From JBASRP01 sp044866075 (GTDB taxonomy: Bacteria; Actinomycetota; AC-67), in the NCBI GenBank assembly GCA_044866075.1, contig JBIOTQ010000034.1, positions 1 to 6,294 on the forward strand: DNA of 6,294 nucleotides. The letters run 5' to 3'. Made by a program: the position numbers and the translations under genes. This document shows positions 1-4,167 of this stretch, in pieces. The notes below the pieces were generated by a model. It did no database searches, was not told the origin of the DNA, and worked only from the letters and a program-made list of their open reading frames with translations. The stretch's first letter is position 1; the number at the start of each line of letters is the position of its first letter.

Positions 1-213
1 GTAACGGGCGATGACGTCGCCGGCCGAGAACGCCTCCAGGTGTCCCATGTGGAGGTCGCCCGACGGGTACGGGAACATATCGAGCGCGTAGAACTTCGGC
101 CTCTCCGAGCTCTCGTCGGCTTCGAACAGGCGCTCGGACACCCACGTCTCGGCCCAACGCGGCTCTATCTCCGCGGGGTCGTAACGGTCGATCTCGGGTT
201 CGTTCTGCGCCAT
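1..213 (-). CDS. leuS: Leucyl-tRNA synthetase, N-terminal 71 codons (partial)
   Basis: This cytoplasmic class I aminoacyl-tRNA synthetase charges tRNA-Leu with leucine using ATP. Only the first 71 codons lie in the window; the gene runs off the left edge. Read on the minus strand from the ATG at 211-213, the product opens MAQNEPEIDRYDP and continues through a Trp-rich helix (EPRWAETW, residues 17-24) typical of LeuRS. The class I nucleotide-binding region follows: FYALDMFPYPSG at residues 41-52, then HMGH at 55-58, which is the HIGH signature in its usual LeuRS form, then GDVIARY at 65-71. Family and start are therefore secure. The gene diverges from the enoyl-CoA hydratase relative across only 20 bases. 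A -10-like TAAACT lies 15 to 10 bases before the start, with no clear Shine-Dalgarno, so the 5' leader is probably only a few bases. Nothing unusual is seen in the visible part. Confidence 0.96.
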   Translation of the reverse strand, partial: MAQNEPEIDRYDPAEIEPRWAETWVSERLFEADESSERPKFYALDMFPYPSGDLHMGHLEAFSAGDVIARY

Positions 214-221
214 CGTCGGGG

Positions 222-228
222 TAGTTTA
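222..228. promoter_or_regulatory. Overlapping divergent -10 elements between leuS and the enoyl-CoA hydratase gene
   Basis: The seven bases TAGTTTA can be read as a -10 hexamer on both strands. On the plus strand TAGTTT (222-227) lies exactly at -12 to -7 if the A of the ATG at 234 is +1, which is the geometry of a leaderless transcript. On the minus strand TAAACT (228 down to 223) lies 15 to 10 bases before the leuS ATG and predicts a leader of about three bases. A weak -35 for the plus promoter may be TTCGTT at 199-204 (17-base spacer). No good -35 was found for the minus promoter, which would lie inside the neighbouring coding region. Neither gene has a Shine-Dalgarno in the 20-base gap. 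The call is inferred from position and consensus only. Confidence 0.5.
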
Positions 229-233
229 GCGGC

Positions 234-938
234 ATGCCGGAGCTGGTCCTGACAGATTCGAGCGACGCCGTCGCTACCGTCACCATCAACAGACCCGAGA
301 AACGGAACGCGTTGTCGATCGACCTTCGGCGCGCGCTCGCCGGAGCGTTCGAGGCCGTCGCCTCCGACCCCGACGTGGCGGTCGTGGTCCTCACGGGCGC
401 CGGTTCCGCCTTCTGCGCGGGCATGGACCGGACCCAATTCGGCGGCGACCGCGAAAACCGGACCGCTCTGTTCGACTCGACACGTCTCCTGTTCGACACC
501 CTCATCCATCTGCCGCTGCCGGTCGTGGCCGCCGTCAACGGGCCGGCGCTGGGGGGCGGCTTCGATCTGGCGTGCGTCTGCGATCTGCGGATCGCCGCGC
601 CCCAGGCGTCGTTCGGCCATCCCGAGATCACGTTCGGCGTGCCGCCGTCGTACGGGGCGCTGCTCCGGGCCCTGCCCGACCAGCTCGCGCGCGAACTGGC
701 GTTCACCGGCCGCACGCTCGTCGCGGAGGAGGCGCTGGCGCTCGGCATCGTCCGGGAGGTGCAGGCCGACGCGCTGGCGCGGGCGCAGGCGCTCGCGCGC
801 GAGATCGCGCAGAACGGCCGGACGGTGCTCGAACAGACGAAGCGCATCATGATCGAGGCCGGGAGTGGCACCGCCGACCGCGCGCTCGACGCCGAGATGG
901 AGCTGTTCCGCTCGGTCCTCTTCAGAGAGGACGTGTAG
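234..938 (+). CDS. Enoyl-CoA hydratase/isomerase family protein (crotonase fold), short C-terminus
   Basis: This is a 234-residue crotonase-superfamily protein. Members bind acyl-CoA thioesters and stabilise an enolate, usually hydrating or isomerising enoyl-CoA in fatty-acid or amino-acid breakdown in the cytoplasm. The sequence shows INRPEKRNAL (18-27), the first oxyanion-hole segment AFCAGMD (59-65) and the second, ALGGGFD (105-111), followed by CDLRIA (116-121) and FGHPE (127-131). Aligned with rat mitochondrial enoyl-CoA hydratase, Glu164 is kept as E131 but Glu144 is replaced by D111. Hydratase activity is therefore uncertain, and isomerase or another crotonase reaction is possible. The C-terminus ends about 20 residues early compared with the usual family, lacking the final EG-x-AF-x-EKR helix. 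The ATG at 234 has no Shine-Dalgarno but has TAGTTT correctly placed for a leaderless mRNA. The gene is convergent with the M15 peptidase, the two stop codons being two bases apart. The exact substrate cannot be named. Confidence 0.9.
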   Translation: MPELVLTDSSDAVATVTINRPEKRNALSIDLRRALAGAFEAVASDPDVAVVVLTGAGSAFCAGMDRTQFGGDRENRTALFDSTRLLFDTLIHLPLPVVAAVNGPALGGGFDLACVCDLRIAAPQASFGHPEITFGVPPSYGALLRALPDQLARELAFTGRTLVAEEALALGIVREVQADALARAQALAREIAQNGRTVLEQTKRIMIEAGSGTADRALDAEMELFRSVLFREDV

Positions 939-940
939 GG

Positions 941-1705
941 CTACCGGCCCGTCGCCGAGAAGTGCATGTAGTCCTTCGTTCCCTTCCACGCGCCACCCCA
1001 GCGCCAGCCGATCGCGCGGAACGCTCGGACCACAAGATCGTCCGGTTGGATCATGCCCTCCGTCGTCAACGTGCGATCGACGTGGGCGTCACCGAACAGC
1101 GGCTCGACGCGGCCCGATCGAGACACGTACGGATTGAGCTCCGGGTTGATGTCGACGGCGCGTCCGTACGCGTGCTCCGACCACATGTGACCGCCGCCGA
1201 CGGGAGCCCGGCAATTAAACCCCACGGTGTTGTTGCGCTGCGCCAGCGGTGGATCGTTCCCCATGTAGCCGTTGGCGAGCTCCATGCGTTCGATCGGGAA
1301 GCGCGTGGTGAACAGTGTGCGGAAGACACCGGTGATCGCTGCGGTGTAGCGGCGGTGGACCATCAACTCGCCGTCATGCACCGCGCCGTCGAAGCCCCAG
1401 TGTTTCATGGCGATGACGCGCAGATCGGCGAGCGCGACGGGACAACCAGGCTTCCACGACGTTCCCATACGTGAGATGTGATCGGGTCCGACACGCTGCA
1501 CGCTCGCGACAAAGCGATCCGATGAGGGATCCGGTTCCGGCGGTGTCGGGCTGCGGTTCGGCGCCGTGTGACGTAGCGGCATCCCTCTTCTCTCCTCGCC
1601 GGCCACCGGCGGGAGCGATCCGATCGATCGGTCCGTGTCTGAACACGCCGTCCCCGTCAGGACAAGAACGAACCCCAGTGTGACGGCGCCATTAGCGGGT
1701 CGCAT
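941..1705 (-). CDS. Exported M15-type (VanY/endolysin-like) zinc peptidase, possible lipoprotein
   Basis: This 254-residue protein is predicted to act outside the membrane, cleaving peptidoglycan stem peptides as a D,D-carboxypeptidase or an L-Ala-D-Glu-type peptidase. The N-terminus (1-20) is a short basic segment plus a hydrophobic stretch ending TGTA before C21; the lipobox is imperfect (Gly at -3), so lipidation is uncertain. A Pro-rich linker (about 51-62) precedes the catalytic region. The M15 zinc signature SEHAYGRAVDI gives H178 and D185, and KDYMHFS near the end gives D245 and H248. The Asp-x-x-His spacing resembles the catalytic Asp and third zinc ligand of the Ply500 type. The motif set and small size fit the Peptidase_M15_4 group. 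The ATG at 1705 is chosen because it opens the signal peptide and has GAAGG six bases upstream; an in-frame extension to 1972 would run antisense through the cupin gene. It follows the cupin gene by 92 bases and probably has its own promoter. The natural substrate is unknown. Confidence 0.88.
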   Translation of the reverse strand: MRPANGAVTLGFVLVLTGTACSDTDRSIGSLPPVAGEERRGMPLRHTAPNRSPTPPEPDPSSDRFVASVQRVGPDHISRMGTSWKPGCPVALADLRVIAMKHWGFDGAVHDGELMVHRRYTAAITGVFRTLFTTRFPIERMELANGYMGNDPPLAQRNNTVGFNCRAPVGGGHMWSEHAYGRAVDINPELNPYVSRSGRVEPLFGDAHVDRTLTTEGMIQPDDLVVRAFRAIGWRWGGAWKGTKDYMHFSATGR

Positions 1706-1742
1706 GCAAAGCCTTCGGCAGGGATTCGGAAGTCGTTCCGCG

Positions 1743-1771
1743 AGCGTACGACCGCTTGCCCAGTGAGGCAA
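1743..1771 (-). promoter_or_regulatory. Candidate promoter for the M15 peptidase gene
   Basis: On the minus strand TTGCCT (1771 down to 1766) and TACGCT (1748 down to 1743) are separated by 17 bases. They match the TTGACA and TANNNT consensus at 4 of 6 and 3 of 6 positions. Transcription would start near 1736, giving a leader of about 30 bases that contains the GAAGG ribosome site. The -35 overlaps one arm of an inverted repeat. The call rests on consensus and position only. Confidence 0.35.
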
Positions 1772-1785
1772 TGGCCGGACGGCCA
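1756..1785 (-). repeat. Two directly abutting hairpins between the cupin and M15 genes
   Basis: Two perfect inverted repeats lie end to end: TTGCC-six bases-GGCAA (1756-1771) and TGGCC-four bases-GGCCA (1772-1785). On the transcribed minus strand they begin 12 bases after the cupin stop codon. They could form a weak double terminator for the CPBP-cupin operon, an RNA stabiliser, or a binding site over the M15 promoter. There is no U-tract after either stem, so a strong intrinsic terminator is not supported. Confidence 0.4.
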
Positions 1786-1797
1786 GGCGCGGCAGGG

Positions 1798-2157
1798 TTA
1801 GAGAAGCTCGACCGTCGTGAACCGCAGCGTGGTCGAACCGATGTTCTCGAGGTCGTGCACGTGCGGCTCGTCGGGGCTCAGGTCGAGGAACACCGTGTCG
1901 CCGACCTCCGAGTCGTCGTCGACGTAGAAGCCGTTCGGGAAACGGCTGCGCGACCGGCCGGCCTCGACACACACGAAGAAGTACGGTGTGGTGTGCCAGT
2001 GGAACGGCGTGCGCTCACCGGGTTCCAGCCGGATCTCCCAGACGCGCACGCGCTCGTTCTCGAGCAAGAGCGTGGTGCCGACCGTCGGGTTCTGCTCTCC
2101 GTGGAGCTCCGCGGCGAAGTCGGCGATATCGAAGGTGCCGTGCGCGGGATCGGTCAT
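1798..2157 (-). CDS. Small single-domain cupin protein
   Basis: This 119-residue cytoplasmic protein is a single cupin beta-barrel. The first cupin motif starts at G47 and contains the metal-binding pair H53 and H55 (FHWH, 52-55). The Glu normally found a few residues later is absent and the segment is aromatic instead (TTPYFF). The second motif region has PHVHDLEN (98-105), supplying H99 or H101 and N105. Small cupins of this type include dioxygenases, isomerases and ligand-binding proteins, and the sequence does not decide which. The ATG at 2157 is supported by AGGA eight bases upstream. The gene begins ten bases after the CPBP protease gene ends, and the ribosome site shares two bases with that gene's stop codon, so the two are probably co-transcribed and translationally coupled. 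There is no signal peptide or membrane segment. Fold assignment is firm; function is unknown. Confidence 0.85.
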   Translation of the reverse strand: MTDPAHGTFDIADFAAELHGEQNPTVGTTLLLENERVRVWEIRLEPGERTPFHWHTTPYFFVCVEAGRSRSRFPNGFYVDDDSEVGDTVFLDLSPDEPHVHDLENIGSTTLRFTTVELL

Positions 2158-2165
2158 CGTGAGGA

Positions 2166-2169
2166 TCCT
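2166..2169 (-). promoter_or_regulatory. Cupin ribosome binding site overlapping the CPBP stop codon
   Basis: On the minus strand the CPBP stop TAG runs directly into GGA, so the Shine-Dalgarno AGGA takes its first two bases from the stop codon. It lies eight bases before the cupin ATG. Terminating ribosomes would sit on the cupin initiation region, which fits translational coupling within one operon. Confidence 0.55.
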
Positions 2170-2863
2170 AGCCGCGGACCGACCGCGAGCCGGATCGAAG
2201 CGCGACCGCCGCCGCCAGCGACGACACCGAGTTCAGCATCGCGTGCAACGCGAACGGAGCCGCGACCCCGTTCGTCGCTTCGCGCAGCGCTGCGAAGCCG
2301 GCCCCGGTCGCGCCCGTCAGCGCGATCGTCCCGGCGATCCAGGCCAGTACCAGTTGACGGGAGGCCCGCGGGCGGTTCGCGCGGATCATCTCGCGCGCCG
2401 GCGTGATGTGCCACAAACCGAACAGCGCCGCCGATGCCAGCGTCGCCCGCACGACCCCGTCGGCACGCCACGCGCCGTAGAGCACCCCGCGGAACGCCAC
2501 TTCCTCGAGGAGCGCCGTCCCGATCGGAACGCGGACCAGCGTCCGATAGAGCAGCGCGTTCCCGCCGACGCGGCGCATGCGTTCGTCCGCGACCAGGTGG
2601 CGCGTTCGCGGCGCCACCGCCATGATGACGACGGGTGCGGCGAGAGCCAGCCCGATCGCGGCGCCGAGGGCGAGGTCGATCGCCCATCCATCCGTGAACC
2701 CCATCTCCGCCGCGCTCAGGTTCAAGGGGCCGAAGCCGACGGCCGTGACGACCCCGGCGACGGCAACGTTGAGCGGGACGTACGCGCCGTTGTGGAACGG
2801 CGGCCACAGGTTGATCAGGCCGTTGTAGAGGACGAGGGCGGGTCCGAGCAGCAGCGGTCCCAC
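2168..2863 (-). CDS. CPBP family intramembrane glutamic/metallo-protease
   Basis: This 231-residue integral membrane protein belongs to the CPBP (CAAX protease and bacteriocin-processing; Abi) family related to Rce1. All family motifs are present: EEVAFRG with E120, E121 and R125; F148-x3-H152 (FGLWH); and H207-x3-N211 (HAMLN). Hydrophobic segments fall near 3-20, 32-48, 61-83, 105-122, 137-153, 170-190 and 200-222, giving six or seven helices. Bacterial members process peptides or protect against bacteriocins, but most have no known substrate, and nothing here identifies one. The start is GTG at 2863; a stop lies five codons upstream in frame and no better start follows. No good Shine-Dalgarno is visible, but a TANNNT element (TAGGCT) lies 15 to 10 bases before the GTG, so the leader is probably very short. 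It is the first gene of a probable operon with the cupin and diverges from the acyltransferase. Confidence 0.88.
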   Translation of the reverse strand: MGPLLLGPALVLYNGLINLWPPFHNGAYVPLNVAVAGVVTAVGFGPLNLSAAEMGFTDGWAIDLALGAAIGLALAAPVVIMAVAPRTRHLVADERMRRVGGNALLYRTLVRVPIGTALLEEVAFRGVLYGAWRADGVVRATLASAALFGLWHITPAREMIRANRPRASRQLVLAWIAGTIALTGATGAGFAALREATNGVAAPFALHAMLNSVSSLAAAVALRSGSRSVRG

Positions 2864-2872
2864 GGCGCCGGG

Positions 2873-2897
2873 AGCCTACCGTGCCCGGCGCTACCAT
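2873..2897. promoter_or_regulatory. Divergent promoter pair between the CPBP and acyltransferase genes
   Basis: The 40-base gap holds two TANNNT hexamers pointing outward. TACCAT (2892-2897, plus) lies exactly at -12 to -7 relative to the acyltransferase GTG at 2904, predicting a leaderless mRNA. TAGGCT (2878 down to 2873, minus) lies 15 to 10 bases before the CPBP GTG, predicting a leader of about three bases. No -35 resembling TTGACA was found 16-18 bases upstream of the plus hexamer; that position overlaps the minus -10, so the two promoters probably compete. Confidence 0.45.
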
Positions 2898-2903
2898 CCA
2901 GGT

Positions 2904-4058
2904 GTGCGCCTCTCCGAGATGGCCGTCCGGACGCCGGCCTCTCGCGACCGCACGGTCGACTTCCTCCGCGCCTTCAGCATCATCACCGTCGTTCTGGGAC
3001 ATTGGTTCATCGCCATCATCCGCGTCCGCGAAGGGCGCATCGGTGTGATCAGCGCGATCGGCGCGACGTCCGGACTGTGGCTCGGGACGTGGGTCCTCCA
3101 GGTGATGCCCGTCTTCTTCTTCGTCGGCGGCTTCTCGAACTACGTGACGTACGAAGCGATGCGCCGGCGCGGCGAGGGATACCGGGAGTTCCTGCGGGCG
3201 CGAGCGGCTCGTCTCCTCAAGCCGACGCTGATCTTCCTCGGGCTGTGGGCCGTCGTGCAGATCGTGCTGCACGCAGCGGACGAGGGGGGCGACAAGCTCA
3301 TTCGCGGTTCGTTCCTACCGTTCGCTCCCCTGTGGTTCCTGTTCGTCTACATCGCGATCATCACGGCCACGCCCGTCGTGATGAGGCTTCATCGCTCTCG
3401 TCACATCGCGATCCCGATCGCACTCGTCGTGGCCGTGACGGCGGTCGACATCCTGCGGTTCGGCGCGGACGTGCCCTACATCGGATGGGCGAATCTCGCT
3501 TTCGTGTGGCTCCTGGCTCACCAGTTGGGTTTCTTCTATGCGGACGGCACCCTCGTCGGTGCCGGCCGGCGCGCCTATCTGGCGCTGGCGGGCGTCGGGC
3601 TCGTGGGCCTGATCGTCCTAACGAACATCGGTGTCTATCCGCGGAGCATGATCGGAACCGACGTCGAGCGCGTCTCGAACATGAACCCGCCGACCGCGTG
3701 CATCGTTGCGCTGACTCTCTGGCAAGTTGGGCTCGCGATGCTCCTGCGGGAGCGCCTTCAACGATGGCTCGCCAAGCCGCGCGCGTGGATGGCGGTCATC
3801 GCCGCCAACGCCATCATCATGACGATCTTCTTGTGGCACATGACGGCCTACGTGCTCGCGATCCTGATCCTGCGCCCGCTCGGACTCGCCCACCAGACCG
3901 ACACAACGGCGTCGTGGTGGCTGGAGAGACCGGTGTGGCTGATCGTTCCTGCGATCATCCTGTCCGTCTTCGTCGTGATCTTCGGCCCCTTCGAACGCCC
4001 GTCAAAGCCGGCCGGCCTTCAGGCCGAAGCAAGCGCGCCGCCCGTCACGAGCGCCTAG
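2904..4058 (+). CDS. Acyltransferase-3 family integral membrane O-acyltransferase
   Basis: This 384-residue protein fits the Acyl_transf_3 (OafA/OatA-like) family, whose members move acetyl or other acyl groups across the membrane onto sugars, lipids or peptidoglycan outside. About ten hydrophobic segments are visible (near 21-39, 56-76, 106-124, 140-158, 167-184, 196-212, 224-241, 265-282, 296-324 and 344-362), the usual number. The family signature is RTVDFLRAFSIITVVLGHW: R22 and H33 are separated by ten residues, the R-X10-H motif needed for activity in OafA. FFFVGGF follows at 71-77. There is no fused SGNH domain, so acyl transfer would rely on the membrane domain alone. The start is taken as GTG 2904 because TACCAT is placed for leaderless initiation there; ATG 2919, five codons later, is a possible alternative. 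The acceptor is unknown. The next gene, on the same strand 109 bases on, is an exported glycosidase, so the acceptor may be a surface glycan or glycolipid, which is inference only. Confidence 0.87.
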   Translation: MRLSEMAVRTPASRDRTVDFLRAFSIITVVLGHWFIAIIRVREGRIGVISAIGATSGLWLGTWVLQVMPVFFFVGGFSNYVTYEAMRRRGEGYREFLRARAARLLKPTLIFLGLWAVVQIVLHAADEGGDKLIRGSFLPFAPLWFLFVYIAIITATPVVMRLHRSRHIAIPIALVVAVTAVDILRFGADVPYIGWANLAFVWLLAHQLGFFYADGTLVGAGRRAYLALAGVGLVGLIVLTNIGVYPRSMIGTDVERVSNMNPPTACIVALTLWQVGLAMLLRERLQRWLAKPRAWMAVIAANAIIMTIFLWHMTAYVLAILILRPLGLAHQTDTTASWWLERPVWLIVPAIILSVFVVIFGPFERPSKPAGLQAEASAPPVTSA

Positions 4059-4094
4059 CACGGTGTGAATCGATCGGGCCGAGTCCGACGATCT

Positions 4095-4105
4095 GATCGG
4101 CGATC
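4095..4105. promoter_or_regulatory. Interrupted palindrome in the GH5 leader (possible operator)
   Basis: GATCGGCGATC is a perfect 5-base inverted repeat around one central base. More GATCG/CGATC half-sites flank it at 4072-4076 and 4089-4093. It could be a regulator-binding site for the glycosidase gene. GATCG is frequent across this window, including inside genes, so the signal is weak. Confidence 0.2.
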
Positions 4106-4106
4106 T

Positions 4107-4156
4107 TGCCCTCAGTGCTGTCGGCGAATCGGCAGGGCATCGGCGCACGTCGCCGA
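4107..4156 (+). other. Structured leader upstream of the GH5 gene (two abutting stems)
   Basis: In the 109-base gap before the GH5 gene, TGCCCT (4107-4112) pairs perfectly with AGGGCA (4134-4139); a further four pairs (4117-4120 with 4130-4133, one of them G-U) can extend the stem past a bulge. It abuts directly a perfect 6-base stem, TCGGCG-CACGT-CGCCGA (4140-4156). Eleven bases then remain before the ATG, so the second stem covers or adjoins a weak GAAAG ribosome site (4155-4159). This could control translation as a leader switch or thermosensor. I could not match it to a known riboswitch consensus. No TANNNT -10 is seen anywhere in the gap, so the transcript probably starts further upstream or uses another sigma factor. 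Confidence 0.35.
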
Positions 4157-4167
4157 AAGCTATCGGG

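Noticed and set aside
165..989. A 274-codon open frame antisense to the crotonase-family gene
   Set aside because: It has no recognisable motifs and mirrors the codon pattern of the real gene on the other strand.
1706..1972. N-terminal extension of the M15 peptidase by 89 codons
   Set aside because: The extension is basic, low-complexity and antisense in register to the cupin gene region. The start at 1705 opens a clear signal peptide with a ribosome site in front.
2154..3272. A 372-codon open frame on the minus strand
   Set aside because: It covers the CPBP gene in another frame and the start of the acyltransferase in antisense, and has a low-complexity basic product.
1988..4096. A 702-codon open frame on the plus strand
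   Set aside because: It is antisense to the CPBP and cupin genes, then overlaps the acyltransferase in another frame. Its product is Arg/Pro/Asp-rich low-complexity sequence with no motifs, typical of shadow frames in GC-rich DNA.
4107..4167. Known riboswitch (cyclic-di-GMP or cyclic-di-AMP type) in the GH5 leader
   Set aside because: Short fragments such as GGCA and GAAAGC recall parts of these elements, but the conserved core could not be assembled. A covariance-model scan would settle it.
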